A DNA stretch of 64,000 bases from a bacterium. GTDB taxonomy: Bacteria > Electryoneota > RPQS01. This document shows, piece after piece, positions 36,001-43,550 of this stretch. Under the pieces are notes generated by a model. It saw only the letters and a list, made by a program, of their open reading frames with translations. It was not told where the DNA came from and ran no database searches. Each line of letters opens with the position of its first letter. Positions within the stretch are counted from its first letter, which is position 1. Both the position numbers and the translations under genes were made by a program. The stretch is from contig DASXUQ010000005.1 of NCBI GenBank assembly GCA_036504735.1, positions 279,377-343,376 of the forward strand. The letters run 5' to 3'.

Positions 36001-37228
36001 CAAACGAAAACGTTTCAATGTCGAGCCTTGCGGGAGTCAGCGCCACCCGAGCCCGCACATTCCGTGCCGCTTGATCGAAGGCTCCGAGCGAATCGCTCTC
36101 CAGAGTTACATCCGCCAGCGGCGCCGAAAAATCTCCGCGAATCGCAACCCGACTCTTCACCCGGCCCGAGATCGGCGGCATCGTCTTTAGGACGTCCCGC
36201 AGCGCCGCTAAATCTTCGGAAGCAAATTCACCATTGAGGTTCAGCCTACCCTTGTCCCGAAGCACTATCACACCGCCGACCTCACCGCCGGCGTATGGCA
36301 ATGCAAGGGTCATGGGTTCGATCAGAATGCTGTCCGCCGCAAGCGAAGCATACAGGGACTTTGCCTCGACCACCCCCGCGGGAGTCGTCACATGGATATC
36401 GTCCACCGACGCCGCGCCGCGCAAAATTGCGCTGCTATCGGCGGCTGTCAACCGCACCGAGACCCTGCCGCCCCCGGTCGTCACCGGAGGAAGACTCTTG
36501 CCCAAACCGGGCACCGGACCGGACGGAATGCCCGCGACCGCTTGCAGTTCCAGCGTCTTCTTGCGCGGCGCAACGGCACCGGTCACATCCAGCGTCCGGC
36601 TCGAGTCACCGAGGTATCGTCCCGCCACGTTAAGCCGAAACACCTCGCCGTCCCGCCGCTCCACCGTCCCCTTCACCTCACAGAGCGTGAGCGGCGCCTG
36701 GTCCGTCCGCTGCAGGAGGACACGCAAGCCATCGAGGTCAACGCGCTTCAAGCTGTCCAACCGGCCCAGCGCGGCATACACCGCTCCGGGAACTTTAATC
36801 TCTGGCAGCCATGCCGAATCGGTCGAATCCTTTTCCCCCGCTTCACCGCTCGCGATCAGGATCTCCGCGCCCGAAATCCGCACAGAACGCACAACGCGTT
36901 CCACCAGCTCCGGTCTGCGCAAAATGTCGAAAGGCGTGATTGCAATCTGGATATCACGAATCCGCAGCCGCGATCCCTGCTTATCCAGCGGAAAAACCAC
37001 GCCGGATAATTCGACCGACTTCAACCCGACCGAAACCTGATCTACGACCGTCCCCGGTCCCAGCCGTTCGAGCAGCAGCTCATCAAACTTCGATTTGAGC
37101 CCGCGGCGAACAGGCGCAAGAGAAAAAGTGACGTACCCCGCCACGGCTATCAGCGCCAAAACGGCAGCGACAGCAAACAGTACTCTCGCGGTGCGAGTCG
37201 TCCCTTTCTCCTCGTGCGTTCCCTTCAC
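33038..37228 (-). CDS. tamB: TamB-like translocation and assembly module protein
   Basis: A 1396-residue AsmA/TamB-type protein with one N-terminal membrane anchor (about 14-34). A very long beta-rich repeat region of alternating short strands follows, forming a predicted lipid-conducting groove between inner and outer membranes. The C-terminal ~350 residues match the TamB_C (DUF490) domain, including EQVLQLLGFNAGTDVRGKAE and the end WNLEYRINPLSRDLVLDLAV. The start is GTG at 37228 with a weak ribosome site, probably coupled to the FAD-protein gene six bases upstream. bamA follows directly, as in many Gram-negative genomes. Confidence 0.93.
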   Translation of the reverse strand: MKGTHEEKGTTRTARVLFAVAAVLALIAVAGYVTFSLAPVRRGLKSKFDELLLERLGPGTVVDQVSVGLKSVELSGVVFPLDKQGSRLRIRDIQIAITPFDILRRPELVERVVRSVRISGAEILIASGEAGEKDSTDSAWLPEIKVPGAVYAALGRLDSLKRVDLDGLRVLLQRTDQAPLTLCEVKGTVERRDGEVFRLNVAGRYLGDSSRTLDVTGAVAPRKKTLELQAVAGIPSGPVPGLGKSLPPVTTGGGRVSVRLTAADSSAILRGAASVDDIHVTTPAGVVEAKSLYASLAADSILIEPMTLALPYAGGEVGGVIVLRDKGRLNLNGEFASEDLAALRDVLKTMPPISGRVKSRVAIRGDFSAPLADVTLESDSLGAFDQAARNVRARVALTPARLDIETFSFETSEGTAELGGSLGLSPQPMWNVRGRFGFARVPTLLGWTSAVRELRFNAIGPLLSPSTSVTFVGADGGDVGTAGLRHSGDVWMLDVGTANGASHIEVQAGNDTTQVTAQNLQHVLTLLFPDVGAAISPLQEFDMKFAGDASGGLLAWDAQIKPDSVGLLPQIARDVHFSGRYDRTNPAHVAMSGKWSGTAGDGYPFEGRADVTLADRVLNIDRVFIDAAGELKGRVDIPNRTVDLELTVGDLDLDRLPLRPVTESALALKGTLSGVVKAWGTFDRPEWSADLSMINGSVFSVPGYWLNLDASGQGLAMTVHDFELGRDVRKIIEASGNVDFRASTIAVTAEVGSARAEDFLLALIGQEGILSGELTGRAAVSGALTRPDVEAEITVRNGELFNELQVDEFTATARMGENAAGERILRIPRAAFSKTNTYQFALSGDVIPKADGELHAHIEGKGDFLDLVDQLERSFRTMGSDGNLLMDFGGTLSHPRFLGGKLSVAKGMFAYPDATPSPVATEVNIELAPTGEVQTGKLSFRSGEQWVQIETLPDCDSSIFGLEPLIIPKPHVCLGVLKIESGDEGMPLHLPGLMKNDWTGTLVFGATAGRTVTISGYGENRLLIAGNAELRNSRITFPFVGGGGKPGAPPRKPRPVERWLLERLEQAKWNLDVAVGSGDRYDVELTSLKNSNLFGPLKNSVFFGTLADYFDHLSIDAMLDPGNTPLGIRGTIDDATFHLNGRASSLRGKVDYLDQTFNIDHVYADFDETAVMPVLEGRATTFGVDTVGRSIPVYLTLYQIDRETGTRQPRGRLDEMTVVLESDANQSPEQVLQLLGFNAGTDVRGKAEQLMASTVARALSRQWLSPLTRRLERWTLLDEITISPGGGRGSSLARQQRVRALQDSVQQTSAFRFFTGSQVTVGKYLTRDVFFTYTGELSEGALQLKDRLGLIHSWNLEYRINPLSRDLVLDLAVEYDEVERRRDESVSLKYFFALEP

Positions 37229-37234
37229 TCGCCA

Positions 37235-37915
37235 TCACCACTGAAAAAGCCCGTTGGGATCCAGCAGAGTCTGAATGTCTTTCGGCGACAGCAACGGCTC
37301 GCCCGCTTCCGGCGTGCGCCCGTTCGCCCGGTCGTTCCCGTCCAGTACGGCCACGGGAATCGGCGTCGCCATTTCCACCGCCGCAATCACGCCCAGTCGC
37401 CCGCGCGAACCTAAAAACAGATTCGCCCCTGCCGGATCTTCCACACTCACCGTTCCCGGTCCGGCAAACTTCTGGATTTCGCCGGTGGACAAAATGACAT
37501 CGATAGAGCGCACGCGCGACCACAGTGCGCGCAAGCTCGCGTCATGGTCCGATCCTGCCATCCCGCAAATCAATCCGCCGATGGTCTTGCGCGGCGGCTC
37601 GGATCCTCCCCGCACCACGCTCGAGACCGGCGTGCCTCCCAGCACCCGCACGGAAAACGGCGAGACCTTTTCGATCCCTGTCAGCCAGACATTCAGGATC
37701 ACCAGAATATTCTCGCGCAGCGTCGAGAGTTGCGGCGGCTTCGAACTCTCATTGCCAAGCACCAGCACGTTATAGCGATGATCCCGCGCCGCTTTCACCA
37801 CCTGCGCGGTCTGCTCAGGAGTCTTCGGGGCGACCACCGGATAGAAGGCGTCCTGACGAAGCCCCTTGCCGACAATCTCCCTCAACTCCGCTTCCAGTTC
37901 CTCCCGCGCGCTCAT
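37235..37915 (-). CDS. Small FAD-binding oxidoreductase-like protein (FAD_binding_4 core only)
   Basis: A 226-residue protein resembling the FAD-binding domain of glycolate-oxidase-type enzymes (GlcD/GlcE). It has PVVAPKTPEQTAQVVKAARD, VRVLGGTPVSSVV, RKTIGGLICGMAGSDHDASL, SRVRSIDVILSTGEIQKFAG, LGSRGRLGVIAAVEMATP and the terminal LDPNGLF. The usual substrate-binding cap domain between the last two elements is missing, so it is about half normal size. The usual cofactor-linking loop (GxGTxxxG) is replaced by LVLGNESSKPP, so FAD binding is uncertain. It overlaps uppS by four bases and precedes tamB. Its function is unknown. Confidence 0.65.
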   Translation of the reverse strand: MSAREELEAELREIVGKGLRQDAFYPVVAPKTPEQTAQVVKAARDHRYNVLVLGNESSKPPQLSTLRENILVILNVWLTGIEKVSPFSVRVLGGTPVSSVVRGGSEPPRKTIGGLICGMAGSDHDASLRALWSRVRSIDVILSTGEIQKFAGPGTVSVEDPAGANLFLGSRGRLGVIAAVEMATPIPVAVLDGNDRANGRTPEAGEPLLSPKDIQTLLDPNGLFQW

Positions 37916-38652
37916 GACGTCTCCTCAATAGCTCCGAATCGCCGGTGCCGTTTGCTGTACTCCCGAATCGCCTCCATAAGCTGCGGCTTGCGAAAGTCCG
38001 GCCACAGCGTTTCGGTCACTACGATTTCCGAATAGGCCAGTTGCCACAATAAGAAATTGGATATCCGCATTTCGCCGGACGTGCGAATCAGCAGGTCAGG
38101 GTCGGGCAGGCCGGCGGTATAGAGGTGCGAGTCCATATCTTCCGTCGCAATCCGCTTCCGCCCTTCCTTAAGCAGGGAATTCACCGCGTCCACGATCTCC
38201 TGCCGCCCGCCGTAAGACAACGCCAGATTCAAAATCAGCCCCGTGTTGCCCGACGTCTTGCGGACCGCGTACTTCATTCCGTGACGTGCGGCGGGAGTCA
38301 AATCCTGCAAGCGGCCGATGACGCGCAGCTGCACGTTGTTCTTCATCAGGCTCTCGAGTTCCACGCCGATGGTCACCACCAGCAGTTCCATCAGAGCCTG
38401 CACTTCGCTCTTCGGTCGCTTCCAGTTCTCGCTCGAGAAGGTGTACAGCGTGAGCACTTCAATACCCAGTTCACCCGCCGCCTCTACAATCTCGTGCGCC
38501 GACCTCACGCCTTCGCGGTGCCCTGCCACCCGTCCCAAGCCGCGGGCTTTGGCCCAGCGCCCGTTGCCGTCCATAATGACGGCAACGTGGCGCGGAATCC
38601 TCAGACCTTCGGCGGTTGCGACGGGCTTCTCTTCCCCCCGGATGCTCGGCAC
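37912..38652 (-). CDS. uppS: Isoprenyl transferase (undecaprenyl diphosphate synthase)
   Basis: UppS (246 residues) builds the C55 lipid carrier for peptidoglycan and LPS. Signatures are HVAVIMDGNGRWAKARGLGR, GHREGV, TLYTFSSENWKRPKSEV and RTSGEMRISNFLLWQLAYSE with the catalytic Asp in IMDGNGRW. I choose the GTG at 38652, which follows the TPR gene stop by one base and has GGGAG nine bases upstream. An upstream extension of 14 residues lies inside that gene. It feeds the same envelope pathway as uppP and dxr in this window. Confidence 0.96.
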   Translation of the reverse strand: MPSIRGEEKPVATAEGLRIPRHVAVIMDGNGRWAKARGLGRVAGHREGVRSAHEIVEAAGELGIEVLTLYTFSSENWKRPKSEVQALMELLVVTIGVELESLMKNNVQLRVIGRLQDLTPAARHGMKYAVRKTSGNTGLILNLALSYGGRQEIVDAVNSLLKEGRKRIATEDMDSHLYTAGLPDPDLLIRTSGEMRISNFLLWQLAYSEIVVTETLWPDFRKPQLMEAIREYSKRHRRFGAIEETS

Positions 38653-38653
38653 G

Positions 38654-39895
38654 CTACTTCTCTCCCAAGGCCTTGCCCTTCTTAATCGCCTCAACGCCTT
38701 CTGTGGTCTTCCCCAGTCGCGTCAACGCGATGCCGTAATTGATCCATGCCGGACCGTGGTCGGGATACAGGTCCGTGATGTGCTTGAACGTGTCCCGGGC
38801 CTTTTCCGTGTTCACATGAGATCCGCCCTCAAGATACAGCACGCCCAGCACAAACAGCACATCCTTATCCCCCTGATTGTACTTCAATGCGTTCTCGAAA
38901 GCCGACATGGCGCCCGACGTATCCGCAACCTGCAGTTTGAACTGTCCGATGGTGTATTCGATGTCTGCCAGCGAGGCTGTGTCCTTGATCGCCTTCGCCG
39001 CATTCTCCAGTGCCGACACTGCAACCGTCTTCATCGAGTCGCGTCGTGCCGCCGTTAGAGAGGTGTCTCCCGCGAGTTTGGCCAGCGTATTCGCCTTTAA
39101 TTGGATCGCGTTGATGTTTTCCGGTTCTGTCTTCAGAATCGCATCCGCCGTCGTCAACACGTCGGTGTTCCGGCCCAGGTTGTAATAATCTACCAGCAAC
39201 GCCTCGCGCGCAATGGCCTCGCCCTGCTTGTACTCGTCCGTCTCGCGCTTCTCTTTGTCCGACGCTTCAATCGCCTGGATGGCCGCCTTCCAGTTCGCTG
39301 CGGACGCCGCCGTCGAATCCAGTTTCGTCAGAATCTGCGCCTTGAAACCGTAGGAGTTCCACCGCTCGGGCACCAGCCGGATGGCCACGTCCAGATCCTT
39401 CAGCGCGCTATACAGATACGTCTTCGGATCCGGATCCTTCTTGCCTTCCGACGTCGCTTTAATGTAGTTGGTATCCGCCTGCAGCGCCTCGAAATAGAAG
39501 TGCGTCCAGGTCTTCTGCAGCACGCCGTCGATCTTGTTTTTCAGTTTCTTGACCATTCCATCGTCGGCAGGCTTGCGCGCGGTGGTCGCCTGTTTGAAAT
39601 CCGACAGCATGCGCTCGTATAGCTCCATCTGCGGATTGGTCTTATCCTTCGCAACCTGCTTCGCCAGTTCGATATTGGACGAATCGGACGCGATGGTATG
39701 CAGCAATTCGCCGCGTTCCTCGTACGCTTCCAGATTGTCCGGTTCTTTCTGAATGGCCTGATCGTAGAATTGCAGCGCCTTGCCCCAGTCACGCTGCTTC
39801 ATATACACTCGCGCTGATGTCAGTTCCATCCCCGCCAGAACAACTCCGGCGCTGACGACTAACAGAAGGATAGTAAGTAGGAAAGTTTTCTTCAT
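38654..39895 (-). CDS. Secreted TPR-repeat protein
   Basis: A 413-residue protein with a signal peptide (MKKTFLLTILLLVVSAGVVL) and TPR units such as WGKALQFYDQAIQKEPDNLE and TSGAMSAFENALKYNQGDKD. The middle is Lys/Asp-rich and helical. The ATG at 39895 has GAGG eight bases upstream and starts exactly at the signal peptide; the longer frame upstream lacks support. It is placed between mtnA and uppS. A scaffold role in the periplasm is likely, but the partner is unknown. Confidence 0.85.
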   Translation of the reverse strand: MKKTFLLTILLLVVSAGVVLAGMELTSARVYMKQRDWGKALQFYDQAIQKEPDNLEAYEERGELLHTIASDSSNIELAKQVAKDKTNPQMELYERMLSDFKQATTARKPADDGMVKKLKNKIDGVLQKTWTHFYFEALQADTNYIKATSEGKKDPDPKTYLYSALKDLDVAIRLVPERWNSYGFKAQILTKLDSTAASAANWKAAIQAIEASDKEKRETDEYKQGEAIAREALLVDYYNLGRNTDVLTTADAILKTEPENINAIQLKANTLAKLAGDTSLTAARRDSMKTVAVSALENAAKAIKDTASLADIEYTIGQFKLQVADTSGAMSAFENALKYNQGDKDVLFVLGVLYLEGGSHVNTEKARDTFKHITDLYPDHGPAWINYGIALTRLGKTTEGVEAIKKGKALGEK

Positions 39896-39936
39896 GGGGA
39901 AAGCCTCAAGGTAAAGTAGATAATCGTTCCCTGCCG

Positions 39937-40932
39937 TTAGAACGTAAACGGCGGGCGGACGACCCCTGCGTCCGTGATGAAACTCGTAACATACTTGTGC
40001 GGCGTCACGTCGAACGCCGGATTCCAAACCTCAACTCCCGGCACCCGGTTCAGTCCTACGGTAGCCGACAATATCTCATTCCGGTTGCGCTGCTCGATGG
40101 GAATATCCTTGCCCGAACGCAAACTCAAATCGAAGGTGGTAACCGGCGCGACAACGTGAAAGGGAATCCTGTTCGCGTGCGCTATCGTGGCGACCATCGC
40201 CGTGCCGATTTTGTTGGACGTGTCGCCGTTGCGCGCGATGCGGTCCGCGCCCACAAACACCCGTGTCACCCGTCCCGCCAGCATCAACGCTGCCACCATG
40301 TTATCGCACAGCAGCGTGACCGGCAGCCCGGCCTTGGAGCATTCCCACACGGTCAACCGCGCACCCTGCCCCACAGGTCGCGTTTCGCAGGCGTAGACGT
40401 CTTTCACCTTGCCATGCGTATGGCCATACTTGATGACGCCTAACGCCGTGCCGATTCCGCCCGTTGCCAGTGCGCCCGTGTTGCAGTAGGTGAGCACATG
40501 CTCGTCGGCGCCCATAACCTCAAAACCGTTCCTTGCCATCGACAGGCACGCGCGCGTATCGCTGCGGTGAATCTGAATCGCTTTGCGGATCAAGTGTCCC
40601 AGCAAATCGCCGCCGTTGCGGTCCACCACAGCGGCCATTTCGCCCAGCGCGTGAAACAGATTGTAACCCGTGGGACGCGTCTTCGCCAGTCTGGCAATCG
40701 CGGCGCGAATCCGGTCAGGAGTCGCATGTTTCGCCAAGCCCGCCAGTGCCACTCCGTACGCCGCCGCAATTCCGATCACCGGTGCTCCCCGCACGGCGAG
40801 AGTCTCGATGGCCTTGGCAACCGTCTCGACAGTCCTTGCGCGAATCCACACTTCTCGGCCCGGAAGCTTGCGCTGATCGAGAATCAGCAGTTCTGTCCCG
40901 TCCCAGCGCAGCGCCTGAATCTGCTCTCTCAT
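39937..40932 (-). CDS. mtnA: S-methyl-5-thioribose-1-phosphate isomerase
   Basis: MtnA (331 residues) isomerises methylthioribose 1-phosphate to methylthioribulose 1-phosphate in methionine salvage or the related MTA/DHAP shunts. Signatures are TVETVAKAIETLAVRGAPVI, YCNTGALATGGIGTALGVIK (catalytic Cys), ETRPVGQGARLTVWEC, DNMVAALM and VGADRIARNGDTSNKIGTAM (catalytic Asp). The start is the ATG at 40932, overlapping the PfkB kinase by four bases. A longer frame upstream lies inside that gene. No other salvage gene is nearby, apart possibly from the kinase. Confidence 0.95.
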   Translation of the reverse strand: MREQIQALRWDGTELLILDQRKLPGREVWIRARTVETVAKAIETLAVRGAPVIGIAAAYGVALAGLAKHATPDRIRAAIARLAKTRPTGYNLFHALGEMAAVVDRNGGDLLGHLIRKAIQIHRSDTRACLSMARNGFEVMGADEHVLTYCNTGALATGGIGTALGVIKYGHTHGKVKDVYACETRPVGQGARLTVWECSKAGLPVTLLCDNMVAALMLAGRVTRVFVGADRIARNGDTSNKIGTAMVATIAHANRIPFHVVAPVTTFDLSLRSGKDIPIEQRNRNEILSATVGLNRVPGVEVWNPAFDVTPHKYVTSFITDAGVVRPPFTF

Positions 40933-41903
40933 GGAATCGTGCTCATTCTGACAAACTGCCGGTAGCGCCGGTCTACGTCCGCGCGTTTCTTGTCCCGCAG
41001 TCCCGCCGGTCCAAAGCCTTCTACATAAAACGATCCGATCACACTTGCCCACGCCATCGCGCGGCGAATCGCACCTGCCGTAATCTGGCGCTCGCCGGCA
41101 AGGTACCCAAGCATTCCACCCGCAAACGCATCGCCTGCGCCGGTCGGGTCTACCACGTCAAGCACAGGGAAAGTATTCGACAAATACGTGTCCCGCTCGC
41201 CAACGACGAAGCTGCCATGCTCGCCCTTCTTGACCACAACCCACTTCGGCCCCATCTTGCGTAATGCCGCCGCACCCTTAAACAGGTTGTGTTCGCCCGT
41301 CAGCCAGCGCACCTCGTCATCGTTCACGAAGAAGAGATCGGACTGCTTCAGAACCTTCATGAATTCCTTGCGTGCCACGTCGATCCACAGCTTGAACGTG
41401 TCGATCGCCACCAGCTTCGGGCGGTTGACCTGCTTCAGCACCGAATACTGCAACGCCGGATGAATCGCCGCCAGAAAGAGAATCTTCGGATTCAGATAAG
41501 CCTTGGGCAGCAGGGGTTCGAAACTTTCGAACACACCCAACTCCGTGCGGATCGTTTCGCGTGACAGAAAATTATCGCCGTAGCGGCCTTCCCACAAAAA
41601 GCTCTTGCCGGGCAGAACTCCCACGCCGGACAAATCCACATTGCGCCGCGTCAAAAATTCCAGGTCCTTCATTGGATAGTCTTCCCCCACCACACCGACA
41701 ACCCCCACCTTCGCAAACAGCGAGGCCGCATTGGCAAAGTGCAGCGCAGAGCCGCCCAGCACCGGCGCCTCCGTCGACGCGAAAGGAGTATGCAGAAGAT
41801 CCAGCGCCACGCTGCCCACAACGACCACGTCCGGCGATTTCGTAGCGCCCGCCTTGGCGGGCAAGGCCTTCACCGGCCTATTCACAATTGTAGATTTGCT
41901 CAA
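40929..41903 (-). CDS. PfkB-family sugar/nucleoside kinase
   Basis: A 324-residue ribokinase-fold kinase. The N-terminal strand is DVVVVGSVALDLLHTPFAST with substrate motif GGSALHFANAASLFAKVGVV. The ATP-site signature is VVDPTGAGDAFAGGMLGYLA, where the Asp in GAGD is the catalytic base. Its 4-base overlap with mtnA suggests a related substrate, such as methylthioribose or a nucleoside. That is inference, because known MTR kinases (MtnK) belong to another fold. The start is a TTG at 41903 with AGGAG ten bases upstream; a GTG at 41885 is also possible. Confidence 0.85.
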   Translation of the reverse strand: MSKSTIVNRPVKALPAKAGATKSPDVVVVGSVALDLLHTPFASTEAPVLGGSALHFANAASLFAKVGVVGVVGEDYPMKDLEFLTRRNVDLSGVGVLPGKSFLWEGRYGDNFLSRETIRTELGVFESFEPLLPKAYLNPKILFLAAIHPALQYSVLKQVNRPKLVAIDTFKLWIDVARKEFMKVLKQSDLFFVNDDEVRWLTGEHNLFKGAAALRKMGPKWVVVKKGEHGSFVVGERDTYLSNTFPVLDVVDPTGAGDAFAGGMLGYLAGERQITAGAIRRAMAWASVIGSFYVEGFGPAGLRDKKRADVDRRYRQFVRMSTIP

Positions 41904-41907
41904 AAGC

Positions 41908-43548
41908 TCACATCTCCTTGGGCGCGCTGACACCGCAGAGCGAAAGCCCTCGCTGGAGGGCAATCTGAGTTGCACGGCACAGGGCCAAGCGCGCCAGTTG
42001 AAGTTCTTGGGGCTCGGTCAGAACCCGGTGATCATGGTAAAACTTGTGGAACTGCGTCGCCACCTGCCGCAGCCACTCGGTCATCCCGTGCGGATCGCGG
42101 CTTTGCGTCGTGTCGGCGATTACATCCTGAATCTCCCGCAAGCGCCGCAGCAGATCCAGTTCCTCAGGAGTCGTCAGCGGGCTCAGATCCACGTCCGCTC
42201 CCGGATACGGCACACCCGCCTTCTTGAAAATCGACTCAATCCGCGCGTGAGCGTACTGCACGTAGAAGACCGGATTCTCGTCCGACTGCTTCTTGGCCAG
42301 GTCAATATCGAAATCCAGCGGCGTGGACGTGCGGCGCAGCAGGAAGAAGTAGCGCGCGGCATCCACGCCCACTTCCTCGATCAGCTCGGCCATCTCGATA
42401 ATCTGCCCCGCCCGCTTGGACATCTTCACCGGCTCGCCGTCCCGCAGCAGCGTCACGTGCTGCAGCAGCATCACTTCGAGCGGTTGCGGATCAAACCCCA
42501 GCGCCCGCAACGCCGCCTTCATGCGCGATGTGAAACTATGATGATCCGGGCCAAGAATATTCAGCACCGGATTGTAACCGCGTTCGAATTTGTCGGCATG
42601 ATAGGCAATGTCCGGCAGGAAGTAGGTCGCCCGCCCATCCGACGTCACCACTACCCAATCCTGCGTATCGCCGTATTCGGAGGTCTTGATGTAGGTCGCG
42701 CCGTCCTTCACATACACGGCATCGCGTTCGCGCAGTTTCTCCAGAACATGTTGCTCCGCCTGGCGACCGCGCAATTCGCTTTCCAGATACCAGCGGTCGA
42801 ACTCTACCCGGAACGACCCCAGCGTCGCGCGGTGAGACTTCACGAAATACTCAATCGCCAGCGATCCCAACTGCTGCGCCGCCTGCTCAGCCGGCATATC
42901 ATGAAAGCGCGAGCCATGTTCCGCCTTCACCTGCCGCGCCAAATCCATGATATACTCGCCGTGGTAGCCGCCCTCGGGTATCTCCGCCGCAAATCCCAGT
43001 TCGCTCTCATAACGCGCCCGAAGCGATTCGCCCAGCAGCCGCACCTGATTTCCCGCGTCGTTCACGTAGAACTCGGCATCGCAGCGTGCCCCCCGCGCGC
43101 GGAACAGGCGGGTCAGGCTGTCGCCCACCGCCGCCGCACGGGCACTGACCACATTCAACGGTCCCGAAGGATTGGCGCTGACGAATTCGATCAGAATCTT
43201 CTGCCCGGCCAGGTCGTGGCTCTGCCCGAACGTCCCCTCACTCCGCAGGGCATCCGTTGCAATCGAATGCAGAAACGGCGAGGCGAACGTGAAGTTGATG
43301 AACCCCGGCCCCGCCACGCTCTCCGACGCGATCAAGTCACGATTCAGGTGCAGTTTGGAGAGCAACATCTCCGCAATCGCGCGCGGGTTCTTGCCCAGCT
43401 CTTTCGAGTGCACGAGCGCGGCGTTCGTTGCAATATCGCCATGCGTCGCATCCCGCGGTTTTTCGAGCACCACGCGCGGCGCCGCCACTCCCAGCGACTG
43501 GAGCGCTTCGTTCAGTTCGACCGTCAGATGCTGATGTGCTTTGTTCAT
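41908..43548 (-). CDS. argS: Arginyl-tRNA synthetase with altered HIGH motif
   Basis: ArgRS (546 residues) charges tRNA-Arg. The N-terminal tRNA-recognition domain (about 1-100) is followed by the class I catalytic core. Recognisable parts are FVSANPSGPLNVVSARAAAV, YVNDAGNQVRLLGESLRARY, VKMSKRAGQIIEM (KMSKS-like) and the C-terminal anticodon-binding helices (YFFLLRRTSTPLDFDIDLAK, ENPVFYVQYAHARIESI). The HIGH signature normally present after GPL (HxGH) reads NVVS here. The rest of the enzyme looks intact, so I treat it as functional. It follows rsfS by two bases. Confidence 0.95.
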   Translation of the reverse strand: MNKAHQHLTVELNEALQSLGVAAPRVVLEKPRDATHGDIATNAALVHSKELGKNPRAIAEMLLSKLHLNRDLIASESVAGPGFINFTFASPFLHSIATDALRSEGTFGQSHDLAGQKILIEFVSANPSGPLNVVSARAAAVGDSLTRLFRARGARCDAEFYVNDAGNQVRLLGESLRARYESELGFAAEIPEGGYHGEYIMDLARQVKAEHGSRFHDMPAEQAAQQLGSLAIEYFVKSHRATLGSFRVEFDRWYLESELRGRQAEQHVLEKLRERDAVYVKDGATYIKTSEYGDTQDWVVVTSDGRATYFLPDIAYHADKFERGYNPVLNILGPDHHSFTSRMKAALRALGFDPQPLEVMLLQHVTLLRDGEPVKMSKRAGQIIEMAELIEEVGVDAARYFFLLRRTSTPLDFDIDLAKKQSDENPVFYVQYAHARIESIFKKAGVPYPGADVDLSPLTTPEELDLLRRLREIQDVIADTTQSRDPHGMTEWLRQVATQFHKFYHDHRVLTEPQELQLARLALCRATQIALQRGLSLCGVSAPKEM

Positions 43549-43550
43549 GC

